Positions 45,462-55,784 of a DNA stretch of 64,000 nt are shown here, in pieces. The notes under the pieces were generated by a model. It saw only the letters and a program-made list of their open reading frames with translations, ran no database searches and had not been told where the DNA came from. The stretch is from assembly GCF_003008575.1 (NCBI RefSeq), contig NZ_CP027667.1, positions 3,310,001 through 3,374,000 on the forward strand, given 5' to 3'. The position numbers and the translations under genes were made by a program. Each line of letters starts with the position of its first letter. The first letter of the stretch is position 1. The stretch is from Melaminivora suipulveris (GTDB lineage Bacteria > Pseudomonadota > Gammaproteobacteria > Burkholderiales > Burkholderiaceae_C).

Positions 45462-46502
45462 ATGAAAGTCTCTGCGATTCGGGTTCTGGTGTCTGGTGTG
45501 GTGGCGATGGGCGCGCTCTCCAGCGCCTGGGCACAGCAGGAAGCGACGGGCGCGGGCGCCAGCTTCCCCGCGCCGCTGTACTCCAAGTGGGCCGCCGACT
45601 ACCACAAGGCCACGGGCGTGAAGATCAACTACCAGTCCGTGGGCTCGGGCGCCGGCCTGCGCCAGATCGAGGCCAAGACGGTGGACTTCGGCGCCTCCGA
45701 CGCGCCGCTCAAGGACGAGGAGCTGACAGCCAAGGGCCTGGTGCAGTTCCCCACCGTCATCGGCGGCATCGTGCCGGTGGTGAACATCAAGGGCATCCAG
45801 CCCGGCCAGCTGAAACTCAGCGGCCAGGTCATCGGCGACATCTACCTGGGCAAGATCACCAAGTGGAACGACGAGGCCATCAAGGTGCTGAACCCCGGCG
45901 TGAACCTGCCTGACGCAGCCATCGCCCCCGTGCGCCGCGCCGACGGCTCGGGCACGACCTTCGGCTTCACCAACTACCTGTCCAAAGTGAACGCCGAGTG
46001 GAAGTCCAAGGTGGGCGAGGGCACGGCCGTGAACTGGCCGCTGGGAGCCGGCGGCAAGGGCAACGAGGGCGTGGCTGCCTTCGTGGGCCGCCTGCCCAAC
46101 TCCATCGGCTACGTCGAGTATGCCTACGTCAAGCAGAACAAGCTGACCTACGCGCAGATGCAAAACAGCGCCGGCAATTTCGTCTCGCCCGACGAGTCGT
46201 CGTTCAAGGCTGCTGCCGCGGGCGCCGACTGGGCCAAGAGCTTCTACCAGATCCTGACCCACCAGCCCGGCAAGGATGCCTGGCCCATCACCTCGGCCAC
46301 CTTCATCCTGATGCACAAGAAGCAGGACAAGCCGGTGCAGGCCGCCACGGCGCTGAAGTTTTTCGAATGGGCCTACAAGAGCGGCGACCAGACCGCCTCC
46401 GATCTGGACTACGTGGCGATGCCCGAGAGCGTCAAGGGTGTCATCATGAAGTCCTGGGGCGACATCAAGGACGCCTCGGGCCAGGCCATCGCGCTGAAGT
46501 AA
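45462..46502 (+). CDS. pstS: Phosphate ABC transporter substrate-binding protein PstS
   Basis: A 346-residue periplasmic phosphate receptor. The signal peptide [21 protein letters not shown] ends near AWAQQ. Phosphate-binding loops are seen at [35 protein letters not shown] and [12 protein letters not shown]. Length is typical. The start at 45462 is the methionine of the signal peptide; the upstream frame runs through the Pho box. It is first of seven phosphate-response genes in one direction. Confidence 0.97.
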   Translation: MKVSAIRVLVSGVVAMGALSSAWAQQEATGAGASFPAPLYSKWAADYHKATGVKINYQSVGSGAGLRQIEAKTVDFGASDAPLKDEELTAKGLVQFPTVIGGIVPVVNIKGIQPGQLKLSGQVIGDIYLGKITKWNDEAIKVLNPGVNLPDAAIAPVRRADGSGTTFGFTNYLSKVNAEWKSKVGEGTAVNWPLGAGGKGNEGVAAFVGRLPNSIGYVEYAYVKQNKLTYAQMQNSAGNFVSPDESSFKAAAAGADWAKSFYQILTHQPGKDAWPITSATFILMHKKQDKPVQAATALKFFEWAYKSGDQTASDLDYVAMPESVKGVIMKSWGDIKDASGQAIALK

Positions 46503-46566
46503 GCTGGCGCGCCGGCCCGCCGCGCAGACGGGCCGGCCGGTTTCTCCCCCTCCACAGGCCACGGAC

Positions 46567-47592
46567 ATGTCCACCATGCTGCCAGCTCACCCGGCGCCGC
46601 CGCTCGATGCCGCGCGCGGCGCCTCCCGCAGTTCCCCGCCCCCGCGTTCCTCGCTGATCTCCGGCGTGCTCGCCGACCGCATCTTCGGCTGGCTGGCGCG
46701 CGGCGCGGCGCTGGTCACGCTGGTGCTGTTGCTGGGCATCATGGCGTCGCTGGTGCAGGGCGCCTGGCCCGCCATCCACGCCTATGGCCTGGGCTTTCTG
46801 ACCAGCAGCGTCTGGGACCCGGTGCGAAACGAGTACGGTGGCCTGGTGATGATCTACGGCACGCTGGCCACGTCGTTCATCGCGCTGCTGATCGCCGTGC
46901 CCGTGAGTTTCGGGATCGCGCTGTTTCTCACCGAGCTGTCGCCCGCCTGGCTCAAGCGCCCGCTGGGCACCGCCATCGAGCTGTTGGCGGCGGTGCCCTC
47001 TATCGTCTACGGCATGTGGGGCCTGATGGTGTTCGGTCCCATCCTGGCCACGTGGGTGCAGCGGCCGCTGCAGGCGCTGCTGTCGGGCGTGCCGTACTTC
47101 GGCGCGCTGGTGTCGGGCCCGCCGGTGGGCATCGGCATCCTGTCGGCCGGCATCATCCTGGCGATCATGATCATTCCGTTCATCGCCTCGGTCATGCGCG
47201 ACGTGTTCGAGGTCACGCCCGCGCTGCTCAAGGAGTCCGCCTACGGCCTGGGCGCCACCACCTGGGAGGTGGTCTGGAAGGTCGTGCTGCCCTACACCAA
47301 GTCGGGCGTGCTGGGCGGCGTCATGCTGGGCCTGGGCCGCGCCCTGGGCGAGACCATGGCCGTCACCTTCGTCATCGGCAACATGAACCAGCTCGATTCG
47401 CTGTCGGTCTTCGAGGCCGCCAACAGCATCACCTCGGCGTTGGCCAATGAGTTCGCCGAAGCCGGCGAGGGGCTGCACCAGGCCTCGCTCATCTACCTGG
47501 GCCTGGTGCTTTTCTTCATCACGTTCGTGGTGCTGTCGCTGTCCAAGCTGCTGCTGGCGCGCCTGAAGAAGGGCGAAGGGGCGCGCGCATGA
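46567..47592 (+). CDS. pstC: Phosphate ABC transporter permease PstC
   Basis: A 341-residue inner-membrane permease with six main hydrophobic segments after an N-terminal cytoplasmic tail of about 40 residues. The ABC-permease EAA-like loop is [21 protein letters not shown] (near 220-240, first residues shared). It pairs with PstA to form the phosphate channel. Its last four bases overlap the pstA start. Confidence 0.96.
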   Translation: MSTMLPAHPAPPLDAARGASRSSPPPRSSLISGVLADRIFGWLARGAALVTLVLLLGIMASLVQGAWPAIHAYGLGFLTSSVWDPVRNEYGGLVMIYGTLATSFIALLIAVPVSFGIALFLTELSPAWLKRPLGTAIELLAAVPSIVYGMWGLMVFGPILATWVQRPLQALLSGVPYFGALVSGPPVGIGILSAGIILAIMIIPFIASVMRDVFEVTPALLKESAYGLGATTWEVVWKVVLPYTKSGVLGGVMLGLGRALGETMAVTFVIGNMNQLDSLSVFEAANSITSALANEFAEAGEGLHQASLIYLGLVLFFITFVVLSLSKLLLARLKKGEGARA

Positions 47593-48473
47593 ATTCCACG
47601 TCGCAAAAGCTGATCGCCGCCGCCGAGCTGCAGCAGGTGCGCACCCGGCGCTTCGCGGCGCGCAAGCGCGTGAACCAGGTGGCACTCACGCTGTCGCTGC
47701 TGGCCATGGCCTTCGGCGTGTTCTGGCTGGTCTGGATCCTGTGGGAGACCGTCCGCCTGGGGCTGGGCGGCCTGAGCGTCGCGCTGTTCACGCAGATGAC
47801 GCCGCCGCCCAACGAGGCGGGCGGCATCGCCAACGCGATCTTCGGCTCGGCCGTCATGGTGGCCATGGCGACCTTCGTGGGCACGCCCATCGGCATCCTG
47901 GCCGGCGTGTACCTGGCCGAGTACGACACGCGCGGCTGGCTGGCGAGCACCACCCGCTTCGTCAACGACATCCTGCTGTCGGCGCCCAGCATCGTCATCG
48001 GCCTGTTCGTCTACGCCGTGGTGGTGGCGCGCTTCAAAAGCTTTTCCGCCTGGGCCGGCATCATGGCGCTGGCGCTGATCGTCATCCCGGTGGTCATCCG
48101 CACCACCGAGAACATGCTGGTGCTGGTGCCCGCCAGCCTGCGCGAGGCGGCCTACGCCCTGGGCACGCCCAAGTGGAAGGTCATCACCCTGGTCACGCTG
48201 CGCGCGGCGCGCGCCGGCGTCATCACCGGCGTGCTGCTGGCCGTGGCGCGCATCGCCGGCGAGACGGCGCCGCTCTTGTTCACCGCGCTGAACAACCAGT
48301 TCTGGAACAGCGACCTGTCCAAGCCCATGGCCAGCCTGCCGGTCACCATCTTCAAGTTCGCCATGAGCCCGTACGAGAACTGGCAGCAGCTGGCCTGGGC
48401 GGCGGTGTTCCTGATCACGCTGGCCGTGCTGGCCCTGAACATCCTGGCGCGCGTGCTGGCGCGGCAGAAATAA
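47589..48473 (+). CDS. pstA: Phosphate ABC transporter permease PstA
   Basis: A 294-residue permease partner of PstC. Hydrophobic segments and the EAA-loop [20 protein letters not shown] identify it. The start ATG overlaps the pstC stop (ATGA), implying coupled translation. pstB follows after 30 bases. Confidence 0.96.
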   Translation: MNSTSQKLIAAAELQQVRTRRFAARKRVNQVALTLSLLAMAFGVFWLVWILWETVRLGLGGLSVALFTQMTPPPNEAGGIANAIFGSAVMVAMATFVGTPIGILAGVYLAEYDTRGWLASTTRFVNDILLSAPSIVIGLFVYAVVVARFKSFSAWAGIMALALIVIPVVIRTTENMLVLVPASLREAAYALGTPKWKVITLVTLRAARAGVITGVLLAVARIAGETAPLLFTALNNQFWNSDLSKPMASLPVTIFKFAMSPYENWQQLAWAAVFLITLAVLALNILARVLARQK

Positions 48474-48503
48474 CCACGCAACGTCTTTCCTCGCGAGAGT
48501 TCC

Positions 48504-49286
48504 ATGCCCACCACCAGGACCGCCGAGCCGCCACGCGCCAAGATCGCCGTGCGCGACCTGAACTTCTACTACGGGCGCTTCCACGCGCTGAAGAACATCA
48601 ACCTGGACATTCCGCACAACAAGGTCACGGCCTTCATCGGCCCGTCGGGCTGCGGCAAGTCCACGCTCTTGCGCACCTTCAACCGCATGTTCGAGCTGTA
48701 CCCCGAGCAACGCGCCGAGGGCCAGATTCTGCTGGACGGGCAGGACCTGCTGAGCAGCCGGGACGACGTGGCGTTGATCCGCGCCAAGGTGGGCATGGTG
48801 TTCCAGAAACCCACGCCGTTCCCCATGTCGATCTACGACAACATCGCCTTCGGCGTGAAGCTGTTCGAGAACCTGTCGGCCGCCGACATGGACGAGCGCG
48901 TGGAGTGGGCGCTGCGCAAGGCGGCGCTGTGGACGGAAGTCAAGGACAAGCTCACGCAAAGCGGCGCCAGCCTCTCGGGCGGGCAGCAGCAGCGCCTGTG
49001 CATCGCGCGCGGCATCGCCGTGCTGCCCGAGGTGCTGCTGCTGGACGAGCCGTGCTCGGCGCTGGACCCGATCTCCACCGCGAAGATCGAGGAGCTGATC
49101 GCCGAACTCAAGAACGAGTACACGGTGGTCATCGTGACGCACAACATGCAGCAGGCCGCACGCGTGAGCGACTGGACGGCCTACATGTACCTGGGCGATC
49201 TGGTCGAGTTCGGTGCGACCGAGCAGATGTTCTTCAAGCCGCAGCGCCGCGAGACCGAGGACTACATCACCGGAAGGTTCGGATGA
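48504..49286 (+). CDS. pstB: Phosphate ABC transporter ATPase PstB
   Basis: A 260-residue ATPase that powers phosphate uptake at the inner membrane. Walker A is GPSGCGKST (near 47-55), the ABC signature [14 protein letters not shown], and Walker [14 protein letters not shown]. The D- and H-loops ([12 protein letters not shown]) are present. Its stop overlaps the phoU start. Confidence 0.97.
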   Translation: MPTTRTAEPPRAKIAVRDLNFYYGRFHALKNINLDIPHNKVTAFIGPSGCGKSTLLRTFNRMFELYPEQRAEGQILLDGQDLLSSRDDVALIRAKVGMVFQKPTPFPMSIYDNIAFGVKLFENLSAADMDERVEWALRKAALWTEVKDKLTQSGASLSGGQQQRLCIARGIAVLPEVLLLDEPCSALDPISTAKIEELIAELKNEYTVVIVTHNMQQAARVSDWTAYMYLGDLVEFGATEQMFFKPQRRETEDYITGRFG

Positions 49287-50002
49287 CCGACAAGCATCTT
49301 TCTTCGCAGTTCGACAGCGAGCTGAACGCCATCTCGGCGCGCGTGATGGAGCTGGGCGGGCTGGTCGAGTCGCAGATCCGCCAGGCCATCCACGCCCTGA
49401 CGCACTTCAGCACCGAGGCGGCGCGGGAGGTCGAGCAGCTCGAGCAGCGCGTGAACGCCATGGAGGTCGAGATCGACCACGAGCTGACCACGCTGATCGC
49501 GCGGCGCCAGCCCACTGCGCGCGATCTGCGTCTGCTGGTGGCGTTCTCCAAGGCCACGGCGAATCTGGAACGCATGGGCGACGAAGCCACGCGCATGGCG
49601 CGCATGTGCCTGTCCATCATCGACAGCGGCGCCGCGCGCCAGTTGCCCACGGGCGATTTGCGCATGGCGGCCGATCTCGCGTCCAGCCTGCTGCGCAAGG
49701 CGCTGGATGCGCTGGCGCGCCTGGACACGCGCGCCGCGCTGGACATCCTGCGCGAGGACGACCTGATCGACCGCGAGTTCGACGGCTTCGTGCGCAAGCT
49801 CATCACCTACATGATGGAAGACCCGCGCACCATCTCGGCCAGCCTGGACCTGCTGTTCCTGGCCAAGGCGATCGAGCGCATCGGCGACCATTCCAAGAAC
49901 ATTGCCGAGCTGATCATCTACCTGGTCGAAGGCCGCGACGTGCGCCACCAGGCGCTCGCCGACATCGAGTCGGCCCTGGCCGCGCGCGAGGCACGCCCAT
50001 GA
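49283..50002 (+). CDS. phoU: Phosphate transport regulator PhoU
   Basis: A 239-residue all-helical cytoplasmic protein that connects the Pst transporter with the PhoR kinase and holds the Pho regulon off when phosphate is plentiful. It has two three-helix PhoU repeats, with the metal-binding-type motifs [16 protein letters not shown] and [16 protein letters not shown]. It overlaps pstB at its start and phoB at its end, by four bases each. Confidence 0.96.
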   Translation: MTDKHLSSQFDSELNAISARVMELGGLVESQIRQAIHALTHFSTEAAREVEQLEQRVNAMEVEIDHELTTLIARRQPTARDLRLLVAFSKATANLERMGDEATRMARMCLSIIDSGAARQLPTGDLRMAADLASSLLRKALDALARLDTRAALDILREDDLIDREFDGFVRKLITYMMEDPRTISASLDLLFLAKAIERIGDHSKNIAELIIYLVEGRDVRHQALADIESALAAREARP

Positions 50003-50721
50003 AGAACGCGCCGCGCGTGCTGATCGTCGAGGACGAGCCCGCCATCGCCGAGCTGATCGCCGTGAACCTGCGCCACAACGGCTTCGCGCCCGTCTGGGCC
50101 GAGGACGGCGAGCGCGCGCAGCGCGAGCTCGACGCGCAACTGCCCGACGTCATCCTGCTCGACTGGATGCTGCCCGGGTCGAGCGGCCTGCAGCTGGCGC
50201 GGCGCTGGCGCGGCGACGCGCGCACGCGCGGCGTGCCGATCCTGATGCTCACCGCGCGCGGCGACGAACCGGACAAGGTCGCCGGCCTGGACGCCGGCGC
50301 CGACGACTACGTGACCAAGCCCTTTTCCACCCAGGAGCTGCTAGCGCGCATCCGCGCCGTGCTGCGCCGGCGCGCGCCCGAGCAGGCCGGCGGGAGCATC
50401 GCCGTGGGAGCGCTGCTGCTGGACGGCGCCACGCACCGCGTGAGTTGGCAGGGCGCGCCGCTCAAGCTGGGCCCTACCGAATTCCGCCTGTTGCGCCACC
50501 TGATGCAGCACGCAGAACGCGTGCACAGCCGCGCGCAGCTGCTGGACAAGGTCTGGGGCGATCACGTGTTCATCGAGGAGCGCACGGTGGACGTACACGT
50601 CAAGCGCCTGCGCGAGGCGCTGGGGGGCGCGGGCGCGATGATCGAAACCGTGCGCGGCGCGGGCTATCGCCTGACGGCGCAGGGGGCTGCCGCAGCTGTG
50701 CCGGCACCGGCGGCGCGCTGA
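49999..50721 (+). CDS. phoB: Phosphate regulon response regulator PhoB
   Basis: A 240-residue OmpR-class regulator that binds Pho boxes. The receiver domain has the acidic pair in VEDEP, the phosphorylated Asp in ILLDWMLPG (near 55), and TAR and TKPF signature residues. The C-terminal winged helix contains EERTVDVHVKRLREAL. Its start overlaps phoU. Its predicted targets in this window are pstS, ppk and perhaps the fasciclin pair. Confidence 0.96.
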   Translation: MKNAPRVLIVEDEPAIAELIAVNLRHNGFAPVWAEDGERAQRELDAQLPDVILLDWMLPGSSGLQLARRWRGDARTRGVPILMLTARGDEPDKVAGLDAGADDYVTKPFSTQELLARIRAVLRRRAPEQAGGSIAVGALLLDGATHRVSWQGAPLKLGPTEFRLLRHLMQHAERVHSRAQLLDKVWGDHVFIEERTVDVHVKRLREALGGAGAMIETVRGAGYRLTAQGAAAAVPAPAAR

Positions 50722-50766
50722 TGCGGTGCGAGGCGCAAAAAGCGCCCTGCATGCGCGTTTTCAAGG

Positions 50767-50820
50767 CTTTTTGGCCCTCAGTCGGCGTAAATAAAGCGGA
50801 GTTAGCTATCAAAATAATAG
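50767..50820 (+). repeat. Dispersed ~55-bp repeat, copy J
   Basis: CTTTTTGGCCCTCAGTCGGC, ATAAAGCGGAGTTAGCTATC and an A-rich tail. It lies in the 124-base gap between phoB and phoR. Confidence 0.8.
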
Positions 50821-50845
50821 TCACAACGCTTCCATATCCCTGCCC

Positions 50846-52219
50846 ATGCTGCTGCGCCTGATCATCTTTCTGCTGTGCCAGGCCGCCGGCGCCGCGCTGG
50901 GTTGGGCGCTGGCAGGCGCCTGGGGCGCGGCGGCCGGCGTGGCGCTGGGCTCGTGCCTGTGGCTGGTGGTGGATAGTTGGCGCGCCGCGCGCGTGCTAGC
51001 CTGGCTGCGCAGCACCGAGCGCATCCCCGCGCCGCGCGGGGCCGGCCTGTGGGGCGAGGCCGCGACGCGCGTGCGCCGCCTGCTGCGGCTGGCGCGCCAG
51101 CGCGAGCAGGCCAGCGACGCGCGCCTGGCCGACATCCTGGCGGCGCTGCAGGCCTCGCCCAACGGCGTGACGCTGCTCGACGCGCAGGACCGCATCGAAT
51201 GGTGCAACCAGACGGCGCAGCAGCACTTCGGCCTGGACGCCACGCGCGACGCGCTGCAGGCCATCGCCAACCTGGTGCGCGCGCCCGAGTTCAGCGCCTA
51301 CCTGGCCAGCGGCGACCCGGCGCAGGGCGTGCTGCTGTCCGGCCGCGCCAGCACGCCGGCGCACCCGGTGCGGCTGGAGGCGCGCCTGCACGCCTACGGC
51401 GACGGCCGGCGCCTGCTGCTGTCGCGCGACGTCACGCAGCTGGAGCAGGCCGAGGCCATGCGGCGCGACTTCGTCGCCAACGTCTCGCACGAGATCCGCA
51501 CGCCGCTCACCGTGCTGATCGGCTTCATCGAGACGCTGCAAAACCTGCCGCTTGCGCCACCCGAGCGCGCGCGCTACTTGCAGCTCATGGCACGGCAGGG
51601 CGAGCGCATGCAGCGCCTGGTCGAGGATCTGCTGACGCTCTCGCGCCTGGAGGGCAGCCCGCCGCCCGGCCTGGAGCATTGGCTGGACGTGGACGAGTTG
51701 CTGCGCCAGTGCCACGCCGAGACGCAGGCCCTGTCCGCCGCGCTGGCGCCGGATGGGCCGGCGCATGAGATCGTCTTTCCTCCTGCGCAGCAATTGCACG
51801 CCGCAGGCTGGCTTGCCGGCAGCGCCAGCGAGTTGCACAGCCTGCTGGGCAACCTGCTGGGCAACGCCGTGCGCTACACGCCGCCGGGCGGGCGCATCGA
51901 GCTGCGCTGGCAGCCGCTTGCCGGCGGCGGCGTGCACCTGGCCGTGCATGACAGCGGCCCCGGCATCGCGCCCGAGCACCTGCCGCGGCTGACCGAGCGC
52001 TTTTACCGCGTCGATCGCGGCCGCGCGGCGGGCACCGGCGGCACTGGCCTGGGCCTGGCCATCGTCAAACACGTGGCGCAGCGCCACGGCGCGCAGTTGC
52101 GCATCGACAGTGCGCCGGGCGAGGGCGCGACCTTCAGCGTGGAGTTTCCGCCGGCGCGGGTGCGCCCCGCACCCGCTCGCGCGCCTGCAGCCGAATCACC
52201 AGCGCCAGCAGTGCCGTGA
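50846..52219 (+). CDS. phoR: Phosphate regulon sensor histidine kinase PhoR
   Basis: A 457-residue membrane histidine kinase that phosphorylates PhoB. Two close hydrophobic segments at the N-terminus (residues about 3-45) are followed by a PAS domain (ASPNGVTLLDAQDRIEWCN). Next come the HisKA domain with phospho-accepting His in VSHEIRTPLTVL and the ATPase with NLLGNAVRYTP, DSGPGIAPEHL and GTGGTGLGLAIVKHV. The last 25 residues are a proline/alanine tail that overlaps the converging MATE gene by 86 bases. Confidence 0.95.
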   Translation: MLLRLIIFLLCQAAGAALGWALAGAWGAAAGVALGSCLWLVVDSWRAARVLAWLRSTERIPAPRGAGLWGEAATRVRRLLRLARQREQASDARLADILAALQASPNGVTLLDAQDRIEWCNQTAQQHFGLDATRDALQAIANLVRAPEFSAYLASGDPAQGVLLSGRASTPAHPVRLEARLHAYGDGRRLLLSRDVTQLEQAEAMRRDFVANVSHEIRTPLTVLIGFIETLQNLPLAPPERARYLQLMARQGERMQRLVEDLLTLSRLEGSPPPGLEHWLDVDELLRQCHAETQALSAALAPDGPAHEIVFPPAQQLHAAGWLAGSASELHSLLGNLLGNAVRYTPPGGRIELRWQPLAGGGVHLAVHDSGPGIAPEHLPRLTERFYRVDRGRAAGTGGTGLGLAIVKHVAQRHGAQLRIDSAPGEGATFSVEFPPARVRPAPARAPAAESPAPAVP

Positions 52220-53516
52220 AGGCCAGCGCTACTACGGCGAGGGCTGCGGCGCTGGCGCCCCAGAACGCGGCGGGCGAGTGCAACGGCGCCACGCCGCCGA
52301 TGCCGCGGTAGGCCAGCGCGTAGCCGCCCGCCAACCCGCCGCCCCACAGCATCACGCCGTAGACCAGGAGCGGCGCCAGCGTGACGTGCCAGCTGCGCAG
52401 CACGAAGATGCACAGCGTCTGCAGCGCATCGGCGACGTGGTAGGCCGCCACCCAGACCAGCAGCCCGGCGGTGAGCGCGACCACCTCGGCGCTGCTGGTG
52501 TAGAGCCGCGCAATGGGCCACCGTGCTATGAATAAAAGAGCTGCCAGCGCAACACCCATGCCGGCTGACAGGGCAAAACCCTGCCAGGCGACGCTGCCGG
52601 CGCGAATCTCGTCGCCGCTGCCGCGCCAGAAGCTCACGCGGGCGCTGGTGGCGATGGCCAGCGACAGCGGCACCATGTACAGCACGGCCGCCAGGTTGGC
52701 GGCGATCTGGTGCGCGCCGGCGGCCAGCGCCCCCTGGCGCGCGATGAACAGCGCCATCAGGGTGAAGGAGGTGACCTCCACCAGGATGGCCAGCCCCGCC
52801 GGCAGGCCCAGGCGCAGAAAGCGCGCCAGCTGCGCGCGGTCCGGCGCCTCGGGCGCGCGCCACAGCCGCAGCGGTGCGTATTGGCGCCCGCGCCGCAGCA
52901 TCCACAAAGCCAGCAGCGCGAGCGCGCAGTTCACGATCAGCGTCGCCCAGGCGCAACCGGCCACGCCCTGCGCCGCCAGCCCCGCGCCGCCGAAGGTGAA
53001 CCAGACCGACAGCGGCACCTTGAGCGCCAGCGAGCCGACCTGCAGCCAGGTCACCAGCTGCGGCCAGCCCATGGCCTGGTTCAGCGTGCTGTAGATGCGA
53101 AACAGCAGCGCCGGCGGCAGGCCCCAGGCCAGGATGGCCAGATAGGTGCGCACCTCGCCGCGCAGCTCGGGCGGCACGTCGGTCGCGCGCAGGATGGGGC
53201 CGGGCGCCAGCAGCAGCGCCATGCCCAGCACGCTGGCCACCAGCCACAGGTACAGCGACTGGCGCACGCTGGCGCCGATGGCCGCATCCTGCGCGGCGCC
53301 GCGCTGCTCGGCCCACACCGGCAGCAGCGCCTGCAGCACGCCCATCAGCGCCACGTAGACGCTCACGAACACCGCCGAGCCGATGGACAGTGCCGCCAGC
53401 GCTTCTTGCGAGTGGCGCCCGGCGACGACGGTGTCGGTGACGCCGAAGGCCATCACCGCCAGCTGGCCGGCCAGCACCGTGATGGCGTGGCGCAGCACGA
53501 TGGACAGCTCGCGCAT
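52134..53516 (-). CDS. MATE family efflux transporter
   Basis: A 460-residue inner-membrane exporter with about 12 hydrophobic segments in two repeated halves. MATE landmarks are VMAFGVTDTVVAGRHSQEAL near the start and the equivalent region of the second half (VEVTSFTLMALFIARQG). Substrates are probably cationic compounds, coupled to Na+ or H+. Its ATG overlaps the stop of the upstream glycosyltransferase-like gene. Its 3' end overlaps phoR on the other strand. The segment AALLFIAR matches a fragment of the dispersed repeat. Confidence 0.9.
   Translation of the reverse strand: MRELSIVLRHAITVLAGQLAVMAFGVTDTVVAGRHSQEALAALSIGSAVFVSVYVALMGVLQALLPVWAEQRGAAQDAAIGASVRQSLYLWLVASVLGMALLLAPGPILRATDVPPELRGEVRTYLAILAWGLPPALLFRIYSTLNQAMGWPQLVTWLQVGSLALKVPLSVWFTFGGAGLAAQGVAGCAWATLIVNCALALLALWMLRRGRQYAPLRLWRAPEAPDRAQLARFLRLGLPAGLAILVEVTSFTLMALFIARQGALAAGAHQIAANLAAVLYMVPLSLAIATSARVSFWRGSGDEIRAGSVAWQGFALSAGMGVALAALLFIARWPIARLYTSSAEVVALTAGLLVWVAAYHVADALQTLCIFVLRSWHVTLAPLLVYGVMLWGGGLAGGYALAYRGIGGVAPLHSPAAFWGASAAALAVVALAFTALLALVIRLQARERVRGAPAPAETPR
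52523..52544 (-). repeat. Possible fragment of the dispersed repeat inside the MATE gene
   Basis: GCAGCTCTTTTATTCATAGC agrees with the end of copy C at 19 of 22 bases, counting two more positions. Only the 3' third of the element is visible. Confidence 0.35.
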
Positions 53517-55228
53517 CAGTCGGCGTCAGGCGGTGGTGGAACGACCACGCGGCGCAGCACCAGCACGCGGTCGCTGCGGTCCGTGGGGCGGGCGACGCTG
53601 GCCACCGGCTCCCAGCGCTGCGCCGAGGCGGCGTCCAGCGCGCGCGGGCGGGCCGCGGCATCGACCACCAGCCAGTCGCACTGCGCGCCCTGCGCCGGCT
53701 GCGCCACCCGCAGACCGCCGTGGTAGGCCAGTGCTGCCACCTGCGCGCGGCTTAAAGAGCGGCCGATCACGCAGCCCGGCTGCGGCCCCAGCGCCGCGCG
53801 TACGCCCGCTACCTGCGGCGCGAAGCTGCGGCCATAGTCCAGCAACGGCAGCCACAGTGTCATGACCAACAGCCAGCCCAGCGTGGCGCCGGCCGCCGGC
53901 AGCACCAGGCTCTTCCACAGCGCCGTGCGGTGGCGCCCGGTGCGCCAGCGCACCAGCGCGCCCCAGGCCAGAGTGGCCGCCAACGCCACGGTGAAAGCGA
54001 AGCTGGAAAATTCCGGCACGAAGCCCGGCGCCAGCCGCGCCACGTTGGCCGCTGGCTTGGCCGGCACGCCGGTCTGCACCGCCAGCCACACCACCCACAC
54101 GGCAATCGCGCCAATGCTGAAAAACAGCAGCGTGAACCAGTCGATCAGGGCAGACAGGCCGCGCCGCAGCGTCGGCAGGGCGAACGCGGCCAAGGCCGCC
54201 AGCGCCGGCAGCGCCAGCAGCAGTGCGCGGTCGGAAGGCAGCGTGCTGAACGTGGCGGCCAGCGCCACCAGCGTGAACCACAGCGGCAGCCACAAATGCC
54301 GGTGCCATTGGCGGCTGGCGATCTGCTGGCGCCAGCGCCAGCAAGTCCACAGCGCCAGCGGCCAGGCCGGCCAGGTGAACCAGAGCAACAGCCGCCCCAG
54401 GCTCTGCCAGTCCTTGATGTCGTGCCAGGCCACGATGCGCCAGCGCCACAGGTCCAGCGTCCATGCCAGCAGCGCCGCCAGCAATGTGAGGCCGGTCAGT
54501 ATCGCGGCGCCCAGCGCGCGCTGGCGCCGCGTCCACGGCTGGGCCTGCCAGACCAGCCAGGCGCTGCCCAGTCCGAGCAGCACGGCGATGGCCGGTGCGC
54601 CGCTCAGCACCAGACCGACCAGGCCGAACGCCGCCGCTGCCGTGCCCCAGCCCCGCCGCGCCGGCAGCAGCGCGCCGGCGGAAAACACCAGCGTGCTGCA
54701 CGCCAATTGCGTCAGGTAGCTGGTGGTTTCGTGCGAATACTGCATCAGCCCCAGGCAGGCAATCAGCGCCAGCAGGCCGGCATCGGCCATGGTGCGCGCG
54801 TAGGCCCTGGGTTCGGCCTCGCCGCCGAAGGCGAACGCGACCGGCTGCGCGCCAGGGCTGCGTGCGAGGTGCAGCACCGCGTACCAGGTGGCGGCGAGCG
54901 TCAGCGCCAGCAGCGCCATGAAGGGCAGGCGCGCCGCCATCTCGGCGGGCAGCCAGCCATCAAAAAGCTGTATGGCCCAGGCGCCCAGCCAATAGGGCAG
55001 CAGTCCGTCGGTCTCGGGCGGCAGGCCGGCCAGCAGCGGGGCGCTCCAGCTCGTGCGCGCCAGCGCCAGTTCGCGCATGTAGCCGAAGGCCGTCATGTCC
55101 TCCCCGCGCCATGGGTCGCGCCCCAGGTAGCCGGCCAGCGTGTAGGCCAGACACAGCAGCGCCAGCGCCCAGCGCGGCAGGGGGCGCATGGCGTTCTGGG
55201 CGACGATGGCGGGGGAGGGCTGGTTCAC
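53516..55228 (-). CDS. Glycosyltransferase family 39-like membrane protein
   Basis: A 570-residue polytopic protein with about 11-12 hydrophobic segments, resembling ArnT/PMT-type transferases that move sugars from lipid carriers on the periplasmic face. The first loop carries DPWRGEDMTAFGYMRELA, in the place where such enzymes have their catalytic Asp, and a soluble domain of about 100 residues ends the protein. Acceptor and donor are unknown. The start is a GTG (MNQPSPAIVA). It is the first gene of a pair with the MATE gene (overlapping TGATG). Confidence 0.75.
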   Translation of the reverse strand: MNQPSPAIVAQNAMRPLPRWALALLCLAYTLAGYLGRDPWRGEDMTAFGYMRELALARTSWSAPLLAGLPPETDGLLPYWLGAWAIQLFDGWLPAEMAARLPFMALLALTLAATWYAVLHLARSPGAQPVAFAFGGEAEPRAYARTMADAGLLALIACLGLMQYSHETTSYLTQLACSTLVFSAGALLPARRGWGTAAAAFGLVGLVLSGAPAIAVLLGLGSAWLVWQAQPWTRRQRALGAAILTGLTLLAALLAWTLDLWRWRIVAWHDIKDWQSLGRLLLWFTWPAWPLALWTCWRWRQQIASRQWHRHLWLPLWFTLVALAATFSTLPSDRALLLALPALAALAAFALPTLRRGLSALIDWFTLLFFSIGAIAVWVVWLAVQTGVPAKPAANVARLAPGFVPEFSSFAFTVALAATLAWGALVRWRTGRHRTALWKSLVLPAAGATLGWLLVMTLWLPLLDYGRSFAPQVAGVRAALGPQPGCVIGRSLSRAQVAALAYHGGLRVAQPAQGAQCDWLVVDAAARPRALDAASAQRWEPVASVARPTDRSDRVLVLRRVVVPPPPDAD

Positions 55229-55325
55229 GCGGGACGTTACCGGGCGGCCTCAGGAGATGGTCGGCGCCGCGGCCGTGGGAGCATAGCGAGGAAAAGCGGC
55301 GCCGCCAGGCAATGGCTGCGGGCAA

Positions 55326-55357
55326 GAAAAAAGGCAGCGCGGCGTGCCGGGCTGCCT
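55326..55357 (-). terminator. Terminator of rpmE2
   Basis: Stem AGGCAGC/GCTGCCT with a GC-rich inner part, followed on the minus strand by six T. Confidence 0.8.
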
Positions 55358-55396
55358 GATGTATTGCGCACGGCGCGGGCCGTGCGGCTTGCAAGC

Positions 55397-55657
55397 TTAC
55401 TTGGCGGCCGCAGCGCTCTTGCCGAAGCGGTTGCGGAAGCGCTCCACACGGCCGCCCATGTTGTCCACGGACTTTTGCGTGCCGGTGTAGAAGGGGTGCG
55501 ACTCCGAGGAGGTGTCCAGCTTGAACAGCGGGTAGTCCTTGCCTTCGAAGGTTTCGGTCTCCTTCGTGTTCACGCACGATCGCGTCACGAACTTGAAACC
55601 GTTGGACAGGTCCACGAAGAGCACTTCGCGGTAGTTGGGGTGGATGCCTTCTTTCAT
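55397..55657 (-). CDS. rpmE2: 50S ribosomal protein L31 type B
   Basis: An 86-residue large-subunit protein. It begins [20 protein letters not shown] and lacks the zinc-binding CxxC pairs of type A L31; only one cysteine is present. Such zinc-free paralogues are usually used under zinc limitation, but no Zur site is evident here. The length with its alanine-lysine tail is normal for type B. Confidence 0.95.
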   Translation of the reverse strand: MKEGIHPNYREVLFVDLSNGFKFVTRSCVNTKETETFEGKDYPLFKLDTSSESHPFYTGTQKSVDNMGGRVERFRNRFGKSAAAAK

Positions 55658-55784
55658 GGTCTTGGCCTTCAGTCAGGTACGGCAGCCGTGCCGGATGGGA
55701 GACAACCTCTGTCTCGCCACAACATCCAGCATACTTGCCGCGCGGGAAAAGCCCGCCATTATAGCGCGCGACTTGCCCAGGCCT

